This document shows positions 8,352 to 16,828 of a stretch of 30,756 nucleotides of DNA, one piece after another. The DNA comes from Candidatus Propionivibrio dominans (lineage in GTDB: Bacteria; Pseudomonadota; Gammaproteobacteria; Burkholderiales; Rhodocyclaceae): contig JADJNC010000040.1 of assembly GCA_016709335.1 (NCBI GenBank), positions 1 to 30,756 on the forward strand, given 5' to 3'. A program made the position numbers and the translations under genes. Position 1 is the stretch's first letter. Each line of letters begins with the position of its first letter. The notes beneath the pieces were generated by a model. The model was not told where the DNA came from, did no database searches, and saw only the letters and a program-made list of their open reading frames with translations.

Positions 8352-10058
8352 TCAGCCGATCTTGAAGGCCAGCGAATCGCAGCCGGAGTTCAGCGCCACG
8401 CTGACCGGTTGCTGGAATGCCGAAGTACCCCACAACTGGCGCGGACCGGGCGAAGAGAAGAGGTCGTCGGCCGACCAGTCGGCCCGGCGGGAGACGAAGT
8501 ACTTCATTGCGGCGGAATCCATCTTGACCAGCGCCTTCTCGATCACGAACTCGTCCTGGCCATGGCGGCGCTCGATGTTGAGCAGGCCGGTGAGCGGGAT
8601 CGCCTGCGGTTTGCCGCCGCGGGTCAGGTCGGTCACCGTGGCCATGTAACCGGTGCGGCCATCAAGGATCAGCGAGCCGGCGGTGAGGCCGAGGTTGTAG
8701 GTGTAGGCGGCGTCGAACAGCGTTGGCGCACCGCAGCGGCCTTCGTAACCGAGGAAGTGGCAGTGCGCATCGAACGGCACCTTGGCATCGATCTGCTTGA
8801 CGCGTGCCTTGACCATATCGACCAGCAACTGTTCGGTCGGGATCAGCGAAACCTGCAGGTTGCCGTGCGAGTCGCGGTCGGCAAGCAGCATCCTGACCAC
8901 ATACCCCGGCAGCGAAGCCAGCAGCTTGCCATTGTCGGCGGAAAGCTTGCCCTGGATGAACCCCGCCTTGGCGTCGTCGGCTTGCGCGGCAAACTCGGCC
9001 ACGTTGTGCGCCAGCGCGTCATTGAGTTCGGCGATCAGGGCGTTCATTTCGGGGATGAACTCGATCAGGCCTTCGGGGATCAGCACCACGCCATGGTTCA
9101 TGCCCTTCTTCGAGCGCAGCACCACGACCTGGGCGATCTGCTCGACGATCGACGCCAGCGATTGTTTTTTCTCGGCGACTTCTTCCGAAATGATGGTGAC
9201 TGCCGGCTTGGTTTGCAGTGCCACTTCGATGGTCACGTGCGAGGCCGAGCGGCCCATCAGTTTGATGAAGTGCCAGTACTTGAGAGAAGAGCGGGTGTCC
9301 TGCAGGATGTTGCCGACCATTTCGCTGTAGATCTTGGTGGCCGTATCGAAGCCGAAGGAGATCGGCAGCAGGTCACCAATCTGCAGGTCGCCGTCGATGG
9401 TCTTCGGCACACCGATCACCTGCACGCCGGAGCCGTCGGCCTTGACGCCGGTGAACAGGAATTCGGCGAGCACGGCGGCGTTGGTATTCGAGTCGTCGCC
9501 GCCGATGACGACGATGGCATCGAGGTTGTGCTTGATGCAGGTCGTCTTGACGTCGGCAAACTGCGCGTCGGACTTGATCTTGGTGCGGTCGGTGCCGAGG
9601 AAGTCGAAGCCGCCGGTATTGATGATGGTGTCGACGTCGGCATCGGTGATCTCGAACAGGTTGCCGAGCAGCAGACCCTTGGGACCGGGCTTGACGCCGA
9701 ACAGCGTGTTGCCCTTGCCGAGCACGCGCTTGATGCCGCACACCACATTGTGGCCGCCGGACGCCGGGCCGCCCGAGAACAGCACGGCAACGCGCTTGCC
9801 CTGCGCCGCCCTGGCATTGGTGCCGGAAGACGAAAGAACGACGTTGCCCGAAGCTTTGACCGAATTCGGGAAGCTTTTGGCGACGCTGTCGCTGTCCTTG
9901 GTGCTCAACACGCGTGAACTGTTCGCGAAGCTGACCGCTTGCGGCTGGGTGGTTGAGCCGAAGGCGGAGCAAACGGGAAGTGGCAACTGGCGCACGGCCG
10001 ACTCGAAAATCGAATGGTGCGCTTCCATTTTCTGTAACTGTTCTGTCAGAGTGCTCAT
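8352..10058 (-). CDS. Pyrophosphate--fructose 6-phosphate 1-phosphotransferase (long PFP type)
   Basis: A 568-residue enzyme of the long PFP clade. It uses PPi reversibly to interconvert fructose 6-phosphate and fructose 1,6-bisphosphate, so it can work in glycolysis and gluconeogenesis. Motifs: FSGGPASGGHNVV (94-106, donor loop), GGDDSNTNA (186-194), PKTIDGD (218-224) and MGRSASHV (268-275). The second Asp of GGDD (Asp189) together with Lys219 before TID is the established PPi-donor signature: Asp blocks the ATP alpha-phosphate. I start at ATG 10058 because AAGGATC sits 7 bases upstream; the extra 29 upstream codons have no family likeness. A bidirectional terminator follows. Together with the ATP-type PFK at 3896-5164, this gives the cell two enzymes for one step. 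Confidence 0.96.
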   Translation of the reverse strand: MSTLTEQLQKMEAHHSIFESAVRQLPLPVCSAFGSTTQPQAVSFANSSRVLSTKDSDSVAKSFPNSVKASGNVVLSSSGTNARAAQGKRVAVLFSGGPASGGHNVVCGIKRVLGKGNTLFGVKPGPKGLLLGNLFEITDADVDTIINTGGFDFLGTDRTKIKSDAQFADVKTTCIKHNLDAIVVIGGDDSNTNAAVLAEFLFTGVKADGSGVQVIGVPKTIDGDLQIGDLLPISFGFDTATKIYSEMVGNILQDTRSSLKYWHFIKLMGRSASHVTIEVALQTKPAVTIISEEVAEKKQSLASIVEQIAQVVVLRSKKGMNHGVVLIPEGLIEFIPEMNALIAELNDALAHNVAEFAAQADDAKAGFIQGKLSADNGKLLASLPGYVVRMLLADRDSHGNLQVSLIPTEQLLVDMVKARVKQIDAKVPFDAHCHFLGYEGRCGAPTLFDAAYTYNLGLTAGSLILDGRTGYMATVTDLTRGGKPQAIPLTGLLNIERRHGQDEFVIEKALVKMDSAAMKYFVSRRADWSADDLFSSPGPRQLWGTSAFQQPVSVALNSGCDSLAFKIG

Positions 10059-10260
10059 GGTTCGATCCTTAAAAGAAAAAGAGGTGCAAGACTGCACTTT
10101 CACCCATCGGAAAGGGCGCTCGCGGCGTGCCTGAAGCGCTATCACCTTATGATCGCGCCGATCGTCGAAAAACCGTGTGATTCTACCTCAATCGCTGTTG
10201 TGGTGTAGTAGTCAGTAAGACCCTCAGAGGCAGTGAAGTAATGGATAACACCTCCAAAGC

Positions 10261-10314
10261 CGTCATTCCGGCACAAGCCGGAATCCAGTACCTTCCTCTG
10301 ATTTACATTAAAAC
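10261..10314 (+). repeat. REP-like intergenic repeat, copy A
   Basis: Begins TCATTCCGGCACAAGCCGGA, a short imperfect palindrome (TTCCGGC / GCCGGAA), and continues with a tail ending CATTAAAAC. It matches copy B at 11701 with three mismatches in the first 54 bases and in the same orientation. Shorter relatives occur at 18644 and 28217. The surrounding 10059-10392 gap otherwise shows only AT-rich DNA and the promoter side of the PPi-PFK gene. Confidence 0.85.
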
Positions 10315-10392
10315 GAGAGCACTGGCGAAGTTCTGCTCGGAGCCGTTCGGATTCAAGACAGCAGGGAATTGTCGCGTTGGCGAGCACCGCTT

Positions 10393-11537
10393 TCAGTAAT
10401 TCGAGATGTACTGCGCCGGCGCCAAGGCAATCGGAAACAGCGGTTTCGAGAGCAGCGCCCGTGCCGAGGCTTCGGTGATCGAGATGCAGGCGCCATATTG
10501 CGGATCGCCGCCCCTGGCCTGGAAGCGCTGCACGGCGGTGACGATGCCGACCAGCCGTCCCTCATTGTCGAGAAGCGGGCCGCCCGATGAGCCGGGGCGG
10601 CAATAATTGGTGGTGATCAGGAATGTTTCACCGCTCCGTTCGACCGGGGCGCGGAACGATCCCTCAGACCAGATGATGTCGCTCGAACCCCGGGGTGGCC
10701 AAAAGTGTACACCGTGTCGCCCTGGCGCAACGCAGCCCAACTGCCCCAGGCAATGCTGTCGCTGCCGGCTCCCGGTGCCAGCAGCAGGCAGGCGTCCTCG
10801 TCATCGAGCCGTGCGTACTTTTCCACTTTGCTGACTTTATCGGTCGTGCTGTTGATGACTACCAGTCCGTTGGTGGCGCCGCCAGCCAGGACGTGGCAGT
10901 TGGTAAGAATGCGATCCGGGCCGATCATCACCCCGGAGCCGGAACGATTGCGCTGACGGATAGCGAATACTGACCACGAAACATAGCGGGCATCGAACCC
11001 CGGCGGTTTGGCACCGCGCGATTGCATGACCTGTGTTGTCGCCAGCGTCGGCGCGGCAGAAACTGTAGTCTCGCGGCTGGCGATTGCCGCAGGGGCCTCA
11101 TTGGGTGTTGCCGCTTCGGCTGGAGTGGGCGGCGACGGGGGCGTTTCTCCGGCACCGGCTTCCACTGCCGGCCTGCTGGCGACGACCGGCGTCGCCAATT
11201 TCGGCGCGGGCTTCTTGTTGAACCAGAACAGACCGGCAGTGCAGGCCACGACGAGGATCAGAAAGAGCCAGTTCCTGGCGCGCGAATTTCGCTGCGGAGC
11301 CACATCGTATTCGCTGTCGATGGTTTCGCTGACCGCGAGCTGCTGTTTCAGCTTGCGCTCGTAGGCAGCGCGACGTTCCGGGTGGCGCAAGGTGTCGTAG
11401 GCTACGCGGACCAGAGAGAGCGCATCGGAATTCCCCTGCAGGGCCTGCTCGCGCTCGAGGAAGGCCGCCTCGATGGCTTCGGCAGTGGCCTCCGGTGCAA
11501 TGCCCAGGGCGGCGTAGAGAGTATTCGGGCTGCTCAT
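10393..11537 (-). pseudogene. Membrane-anchored J-like/trypsin-like serine protease, single-base frameshift
   Basis: Read through one frameshift, this is about 380 residues: a J-domain-like N-terminus (about 5-65, LYAALGIAPEATAEAIEAAF and YDTLRHPERRAAYERKL) without the HPD motif; one TM at about 89-106; a Pro/Ala linker; and a trypsin-like domain with His215 in LTNCHVLAG, Asp248 in DEDACLLL and, after the frameshift, the serine in RPGSSGGPL. Topology places the protease in the periplasm, and the missing HPD means it should not activate Hsp70. The break is near 10689-10700, where CCCCGGGG lacks one base relative to a continuous frame (FGHP then GSSDIIW). All three catalytic residues survive, so either a recent lesion or a sequence error. 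Start ATG 11537 is chosen from the J-like homology. Repeats flank the gene on both sides. Confidence 0.82.
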
Positions 11538-11700
11538 GTTTCGGCTCAGTGCGGTGCTCGGAATAGCTGAATTGTAATATGCCTCGCCCGAACCGGGCAC
11601 CAGGTCGGCGCGCGGGTCGGCGGGTGGGGGGTGGCCAGTGGCCTGAGACTGCGGGTGTCAGAGAATGTGTCCAAACTTCGCCGAATAGACTCCGGGGCTG

Positions 11701-11799
11701 CGTCATTCCGGCAAAAGCCGGAATCCAGTACCTTCCTCTGATATCCATTAAAACAATCAGATAAACGAACTGGACCCCGGCTTTCACCGGGGTGACGAG
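11701..11799 (+). repeat. REP-like repeat copy B, with an inverted partner unit
   Basis: The left unit (11701-11754) is nearly identical to copy A at 10261. It is followed by an opposed unit, TGGACCCCGGCTTTCACCGG onward to GTGACG (11771-11795), so this copy is a head-to-head pair like a BIME. It lies in the 359-base gap between the J-like protease gene and eptA; the rest of the gap shows no gene. Confidence 0.85.
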
Positions 11800-11896
11800 C
11801 GTTGAAATCAGGCAGTAATGATTTTTTCACAGACTCTCGGTGACAAGGCATGCATGTATACTCACGCCCTCTCCCTTTTTCCGATCGATTCAACGC

Positions 11897-13549
11897 ATGA
11901 CAATCCTTGCTTCGGCTTTCGGCCGATGGCGCAAATGGCAGCCGACCCTGCGTGTCGAAACGCTGGCCCTGATCGCCAGCCTGTACTTCTCGCTTGCCTT
12001 TAACGGGCTGTTCTGGAAGTCCTGGCTCGCCGGACGTTCATTCGCTCAAGCAGACACCTGGCTGTTTGCCGCCTGCCTCTTCGTCGCGCTAACGGCGCTG
12101 CACTTTATCCTGCTGTGCCTCGTCCTCAACCGCTGGACGGCAAAGCCCCTGCTTGGGCTGCTGATCGTGGTCACCGCCTTTGCGGCGTATTACATGAGCA
12201 CCTTCACCGTGTTTCTCGATCCGAGCATGCTGCGCAATGTGTTGCGCACCGATGTCAAGGAAGCGGGCGAATTGTTCAGCGTCGGCATGTTGCCGCATCT
12301 GTTTTTTTATGCGCTGCTGCCCCTGCTGCTGCTGTTCCGCATACGTCTGCGCCGTGATTCCTTCCGGCGCGCCGTGCTGGTTCGTCTCCTTTCGATTTTT
12401 CTCGCCCTGCTTGTTGTCGCCGGATCGCTGCTGCTGATCTTCAAGGACTTGGCGCCGCTGATGCGCAACAACAAGGAGATTCGCTACCTCATTACGCCGG
12501 GTAATTATCTTTACTCGCTGGCGCGGGTGCTTGGTGCTGATGCCAGCGCGGCCACCCGCCCGCGCGAACCGGTCGGCCTCGATGCGGTGAAGGCCGAGAG
12601 CTGGCAACAACGGAAAAAGCCGGTGCTCTTCGTCATCGTGGTCGGCGAGACGGCGCGTGCCGCCAACTGGGGTTTGTCGGGCTACACACGGCAGACAACG
12701 CCGGAACTCGCACAACTCGATGTGGTCAACTTCAGTCAGGTGACAAGCTGTGGAACCAACACGGAGGTTTCGTTGCCCTGCATGTTCTCGGTTTACGGGC
12801 GACGCAAGTACGACGATGACAAGATCCGCAACAGCGAGTCGCTGCTCAACATACTTGATCGAGTCGGCATGAAGGTGATCTGGCGGGATAATCAGTCCGG
12901 TTGCAAGGGGGTCTGTACGGGGGTCGAGGAGCACAAGCTTGGAAACTCCAAAGTATCCGAATGGTGCGACGGGGATCGTTGTCTCGACGAAATCCTGCTG
13001 CACGGTCTCGACGGCATCCTGGCCGATAGCAAAGGCAATCTGGTATTGGTGCTGCACCAGCTCGGCAACCACGGCCCCGCCTACTTCAAGCGCTACCCGC
13101 CGGCTTTCCGCAAGTTCGAGCCGGTATGTGAAACGGCGGATCTGGCCAAGTGCTCACGTGAGGCGGTGGTCAATACCTATGACAACGCCTTGCTGTACAC
13201 CGATCACATGCTGGCGCAGACGATTGCCTTCCTCAAGCGGCAGGACGGCAAATTCGATACGGCAATGATCTACCTCTCCGATCATGGCGAGTCGCTCGGA
13301 GAAAGCGGGCTGTATCTGCATGGCGTCCCGTACTCGATTGCGCCGAAGGTGCAGGTCGAGGTGCCCATGGTGATGTGGTTCTCGCCCGGTTTTGCTGCGA
13401 GTTTTTCGCTTGACAAGGGCTGCCTGAAACAGCGTTCCGGCTTGCCTGCATCGCACGACAATCTGTTTCATACGGTACTCGGTCTGCTCGATGTGCGCAC
13501 CGGGGTTTACGAGCGTTCAATGGATCTGTCGGCAACGTGCCGGCCTTGA
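11897..13549 (+). CDS. eptA: Lipid A phosphoethanolamine transferase, EptA type
   Basis: A 550-residue inner-membrane enzyme of normal length. It moves phosphoethanolamine from phosphatidylethanolamine to lipid A on the periplasmic face, lowering surface charge and polymyxin binding. Five hydrophobic segments lie in residues 20-185; the sulfatase-fold domain fills 240-550. Metal and catalytic residues match the EptA/MCR pattern: GETARA (Glu251), SCGTNTEVSLPCMF (nucleophile Thr289), NHGP (His392), SDHGE (Asp462, His463) and YLHG (His475). Several cysteine pairs fit the usual disulfides. ATG 11897 is chosen because it precedes the first TM directly; the longer frame from 11840 adds a non-homologous tail. 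The rhodanese gene follows 20 bases after the stop. No two-component regulator is adjacent. Confidence 0.94.
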   Translation: MTILASAFGRWRKWQPTLRVETLALIASLYFSLAFNGLFWKSWLAGRSFAQADTWLFAACLFVALTALHFILLCLVLNRWTAKPLLGLLIVVTAFAAYYMSTFTVFLDPSMLRNVLRTDVKEAGELFSVGMLPHLFFYALLPLLLLFRIRLRRDSFRRAVLVRLLSIFLALLVVAGSLLLIFKDLAPLMRNNKEIRYLITPGNYLYSLARVLGADASAATRPREPVGLDAVKAESWQQRKKPVLFVIVVGETARAANWGLSGYTRQTTPELAQLDVVNFSQVTSCGTNTEVSLPCMFSVYGRRKYDDDKIRNSESLLNILDRVGMKVIWRDNQSGCKGVCTGVEEHKLGNSKVSEWCDGDRCLDEILLHGLDGILADSKGNLVLVLHQLGNHGPAYFKRYPPAFRKFEPVCETADLAKCSREAVVNTYDNALLYTDHMLAQTIAFLKRQDGKFDTAMIYLSDHGESLGESGLYLHGVPYSIAPKVQVEVPMVMWFSPGFAASFSLDKGCLKQRSGLPASHDNLFHTVLGLLDVRTGVYERSMDLSATCRP

Positions 13550-13569
13550 TAATCAACAAAGGAGTCATC

Positions 13570-14016
13570 ATGACCAAAGCATTCCTGGTGCTTGCCGTAC
13601 TTTGCCTTTCCACGCTGACGGCGCGTGCCGAGATCATCAACATCGACAACGCCGAGCTGGCGCGGCTGGCGGCGAGTGGTGTTCCGGTGATCGATATCCG
13701 TACCGCAGGCGAATGGAAGGAAACCGGGGTGATTGCCGGTAGCCGGCTGCTCACCTTCTTTGACGAGAGCGGGCGAAGCAATCCGCCGCAATGGCTGGAG
13801 AAGCTCAAGCCGATCGCCAGACCCGAGCAGCCGGTGATCCTGGTCTGCCGCAGTGGCAACCGCACCAGAGCGGCAGCGCAGTTCCTCGCGGAACAGGCCG
13901 GCTACAAGACGGTTTACAACGTCAGCCAGGGGATCAAGGCGTGGTCCGGCGACGGGCGGCCGATGGTTCCGCCATCAACTTCGATGGCGGTTTGCGCACC
14001 GGGGTCGCGCTGCTGA
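13570..14016 (+). CDS. Periplasmic rhodanese-like protein
   Basis: A 148-residue single-domain rhodanese with a Sec signal peptide (residues 1-20, cleavage near ARA|EI). The domain has VIDIRTAGEW (40-49) and the active loop VCRSGNRT with Cys93, so a persulfide can form there; the sulfur donor and acceptor are unknown. AAAGGAG lies about 7 bases before ATG 13570 and settles the start. The 17 residues after the last domain helix are Pro/Ser-rich and could be a read-on tail. It lies 20 bases downstream of eptA in the same direction and is probably cotranscribed, but no mechanistic link to lipid A modification is known to me. Confidence 0.88.
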   Translation: MTKAFLVLAVLCLSTLTARAEIINIDNAELARLAASGVPVIDIRTAGEWKETGVIAGSRLLTFFDESGRSNPPQWLEKLKPIARPEQPVILVCRSGNRTRAAAQFLAEQAGYKTVYNVSQGIKAWSGDGRPMVPPSTSMAVCAPGSRC

Positions 14017-14111
14017 AAATTATCCTGGGGAATCGCTGATAAGCGGTCACACCAGCGCACCCCAGGAGTGTTTCCTTCGGGGCAGAAGCCGGTGTCCAGT
14101 GCCTTGACTTT

Positions 14112-14996
14112 TCAACGCCCTGATCGCGCCGCCGCCGCACAGATCGCGTCGGCGAAGACCTCGCTCAGAGCCACAGGAAAATCATGCCCCATTCCCTCGA
14201 TCACCCGCATTTCTGAATCCGGAATAGTGTTGGCCACATCCTCGCCGCAGGCCAGTTGAATCAGCGGGTCGGCGCGGCCATGGACGACAACGCTCGGGCA
14301 GGTGATCGTTCTCAGAAGCGGGCGAAGGTCGCCGCTGGCAAGCAGGGCGCCGAGTTGCCGGGCGACACCCTGGGGGTAGAAGCCGTTATCGAATTCCTCG
14401 CCGAACATTCGCTGCAAGTCGGCTAGGGGCGTTGGATAATCCGGGCTGGCTACCGCCAGGTGACGGGTGATGGCATCGGCGACGATGCTTGCCCGTTCGC
14501 GGGAAACGGGGAGCGGGGCGAACAGTGACATGGCGGCGGCCGGTGTCGGAGGCGGCAGCAGCGGGTTGCCGCTGGTCGACATGATGCTGGTCAGCGAACG
14601 GGTTCGCTGCGGGTATCGGGCGGCGATGGTCTGGGCAATTGATGCCCCCATCGAGGCACCGACCAGGTGCGCCTGATCTATTTTCAGCGCATCGAGCAGG
14701 CCGACGCTATCGGCGGCCATCGTCTCCAGGGTGTAGGGCAGGGCAGACAGCAAGCTACCACGCAGGGCAGCACCGATGTCGGGCAGGGGCAGGCCGTCGC
14801 AGAGCGTCGAGCGACCACAGTCACGATTGTCGAAGCGGATGACGCGAAAGCCGCGCTCGACCAGCAGATCGCAGAGTTCGCTGTTCCAGCGCGTCAGTTG
14901 CGCGCCCAGCCCCATGATCAAAAGAACTGTCGGGGCGCCGGCGGCACCGTAGGATTCGTAGTAAAGCTCTATCGAGTTGGCAGCTAGTCGTGGCAT
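14112..14996 (-). CDS. Alpha/beta-hydrolase fold protein
   Basis: A 294-residue hydrolase. The core pattern is complete: strand and oxyanion region LLIMGLGAQ (25-33), the FDNRDCGRS segment (55-63), nucleophile elbow GASMGA with Ser115, an acid candidate in VHGRADPL and the catalytic histidine in GMGHDFP. This subgroup is often annotated as esterase, lipase or epoxide-hydrolase-like, and substrate cannot be read from sequence. No signal peptide, so cytoplasmic. It follows the nucleoside deoxyribosyltransferase-like gene by 30 bases on the minus strand and may share its transcript. Confidence 0.88.
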   Translation of the reverse strand: MPRLAANSIELYYESYGAAGAPTVLLIMGLGAQLTRWNSELCDLLVERGFRVIRFDNRDCGRSTLCDGLPLPDIGAALRGSLLSALPYTLETMAADSVGLLDALKIDQAHLVGASMGASIAQTIAARYPQRTRSLTSIMSTSGNPLLPPPTPAAAMSLFAPLPVSRERASIVADAITRHLAVASPDYPTPLADLQRMFGEEFDNGFYPQGVARQLGALLASGDLRPLLRTITCPSVVVHGRADPLIQLACGEDVANTIPDSEMRVIEGMGHDFPVALSEVFADAICAAAARSGR

Positions 14997-15026
14997 CGGC
15001 GATCCAGGAGTTAGTGAAACAGGCAG

Positions 15027-15494
15027 TCAGGTAATCAGGGTTGAAAGTTCGGCGACGGCAGCGCCCAGGTCACCGATGACAATGCGGCAGGGTATCGCCA
15101 GCATCAGATTGAGTGGAAGTCCGAAATTTTCGATGAGCTGGCCATTGGCATCGAGCGGCCTCCCGGCATCGCCATCGCCCACTTTGTCGATCTGCCTGCG
15201 CCCGTCGCTGAGGTAGCCGATCACGGGCAGGCCCTGGGCGACAGCAAAACCCACTTCAAAGCAGGTTCCCGAATCCGGCTCATTGCCGCGAAAGGGATTG
15301 AGATTGGCCAGCACCGCTTCGGCCGAGAGGATCATCCGGATGTTGGCCTGGTAGATGCCGCTGGCCGTGACTTCGTCGCCATCCAGTGGAATCAGCGCCT
15401 GATGGCCGTGCCTGGCAAGCAGATCGCGCACCGATTCCGCCCAGATCGCAGCGTCCGCGCGGAAGATGTCATGCCCGGCAATATAGATTCGCAT
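15027..15494 (-). CDS. Nucleoside 2-deoxyribosyltransferase-like protein
   Basis: A 155-residue protein of the NDT/Rossmann-like glycosidase-transferase family. Typical signals are MRIYIAGHDIF at the N-terminus, the middle motif MILSAEAVLANLNPFRG, and EPDSGTCFEVGFAVAQG, which carries the conserved glutamate. Family enzymes exchange bases on 2'-deoxyribonucleosides or hydrolyse the bond in nucleotide salvage. The ATG at 15494 overlaps the TGA of a 30-codon upstream ORF as TGATG, which fixes the start and suggests coupled translation. An alpha/beta-hydrolase gene follows. Substrate not predictable. Confidence 0.88.
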   Translation of the reverse strand: MRIYIAGHDIFRADAAIWAESVRDLLARHGHQALIPLDGDEVTASGIYQANIRMILSAEAVLANLNPFRGNEPDSGTCFEVGFAVAQGLPVIGYLSDGRRQIDKVGDGDAGRPLDANGQLIENFGLPLNLMLAIPCRIVIGDLGAAVAELSTLIT

Positions 15495-15586
15495 CAGGCG
15501 GCCCGCCAGGACGGCGTGAACTCGACCGACGGCGCGACGCGTTCGCGAATTTCCTTGCCTGCCTTGGTCAGTTCAGTGAGTGTCAT
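15494..15586 (-). CDS. Possible 30-aa ORF overlapping the deoxyribosyltransferase start
   Basis: The frame reads MTLTELTKAGKEIRERVAPS and continues for ten more residues, ending in a TGA that shares bases with the next ATG. Composition is charged and helix-forming, and codon use looks like coding DNA. No family recognised and no strong ribosome-binding site. It could be a leader peptide, the N-terminal part of a split protein, or a real micro-protein coupled to the next gene. Confidence 0.4.
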   Translation of the reverse strand: MTLTELTKAGKEIRERVAPSVEFTPSWRAA

Positions 15587-15742
15587 GACGCAGATTTTAC
15601 CCCACGGGCTGTCAAACCCCGTCCGCAACCACAACGGACCCGATATCACCAAAGGCCTATATAATCACGCTGCATTCCTGCGGCAATAAGGCCCTCAATT
15701 CGAAGGGCTGTGCATTCGCTAACCGGCACCGGACTTCCCGCG

Positions 15743-16828
15743 ATGATGAGATACAAAGAAACCGTTAACCAGAGCGCCGAATATCTGAGGCTGTCGCTGC
15801 CCCTGATGTCGCGTCAGGCTGCGGCGCTGCATCCGCTCAGTTATGCCATCTGGTACGAGTATGTGGCGGGGATCAACAAGCCGCTGAAAGCCGCCATCGA
15901 CGAACTGACAAGTGATGGCAGGGTGCTCGATGAAGCCGCCACTGTCGAGCTTTATCGCAAGTACATCGCCGAGCTCGACGAGCAGTCAGCGCAACGGGTC
16001 AGCGCCGGATTCCAGAAAGTTCTCGCAGACATTACCCAATCTGCCGCGCATGCCGGAGACCATGCCGATCAGTTCGGCAACACATTGGCGCAATGGAGCG
16101 AAAGTCAGGGAGTCGCTGCGCCGGATTACCAGGCAGAGAAGGGAATCGACAAGCTTTTGTCGGGAACCCGCGCCATGCAGGGCGCGATTTCGACCTTGAA
16201 GGAGCGCCTCGACGATAGCCGCAGCGAGATAGAGCGGCTTCGACAGGAAGTCGACCGGGCACGCGAAGACGCACTCGTCGATGGACTGACCGGACTGGTT
16301 AACCGCAAGGGATTTGATCTGGCGCTGGCGGCTTGCCTGTCCGCTGCGGAAACGAGCACACAAGATACCTGTGCGCTGATCGCGGACATCGATCATTTCA
16401 AGCAGGTCAACGACACCTATGGCCATCTCTTTGGCGACAAGGTGATTCGCGCCGTGGCGCAAATCCTGAAGGCCAACGTGAAAGGGCAGGATACGGCCGC
16501 CCGCTATGGTGGCGAGGAATTTGTCGTCCTTCTGCCCGAGACAACCCTGGACGGTGCACGGGCGCTGGCCGAAAAAATCCGCTTGACGATTGAAGCAAGC
16601 CGGGTTCGGCGCGCCGACAATAATCAGGAAATAGCCCGCATCACGGTATCGCTCGGAGTTGCCGCGTATTGTGCCGGCGAAACGGCGGGCGAGTTTATCG
16701 AGCGCGTTGACAACGCCCTCTACGTCTCGAAAAACAAGGGACGCAACCGCGTGACGCTGGCCCCCGCCGTGACCGGCCATAGGCCTGGACGCCAGGCTGC
16801 CGGGAGCGCTCAGTCCGCGCAATCCTGA
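15743..16828 (+). CDS. Diguanylate cyclase (GGDEF protein), cytoplasmic
   Basis: A 361-residue protein making cyclic di-GMP from two GTP. Residues 1-125 are a helical domain (SAEYLRLSLPLMSRQAAALH) found in a group of betaproteobacterial cyclases; residues about 140-178 are a coiled coil that should pair the two GGDEF domains; residues 175-340 are the GGDEF domain with DGLTGLVNRKGF, ADIDHFKQVND (metal Asp) and an intact GGEEF at 256-260. The inhibitory I-site, normally RxxD five residues before GGEEF, reads KGQD (247-250), so product inhibition may be weaker. No TM or known sensor domain. ATG 15743/15746 is chosen by the conserved N-terminus; a GTG at 15710 would add 11 residues. TATAAT lies at 15660-15665. 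Its 3' end overlaps the convergent TonB-like gene by 19 bases. Confidence 0.92.
   Translation: MMRYKETVNQSAEYLRLSLPLMSRQAAALHPLSYAIWYEYVAGINKPLKAAIDELTSDGRVLDEAATVELYRKYIAELDEQSAQRVSAGFQKVLADITQSAAHAGDHADQFGNTLAQWSESQGVAAPDYQAEKGIDKLLSGTRAMQGAISTLKERLDDSRSEIERLRQEVDRAREDALVDGLTGLVNRKGFDLALAACLSAAETSTQDTCALIADIDHFKQVNDTYGHLFGDKVIRAVAQILKANVKGQDTAARYGGEEFVVLLPETTLDGARALAEKIRLTIEASRVRRADNNQEIARITVSLGVAAYCAGETAGEFIERVDNALYVSKNKGRNRVTLAPAVTGHRPGRQAAGSAQSAQS

Noticed and set aside
8409..9917. Plus-strand ORF of 502 codons
   Set aside because: Antisense to the PPi-dependent phosphofructokinase; same shadow signature.
12089..13072. Minus-strand ORF of 327 codons
   Set aside because: Antisense to eptA.
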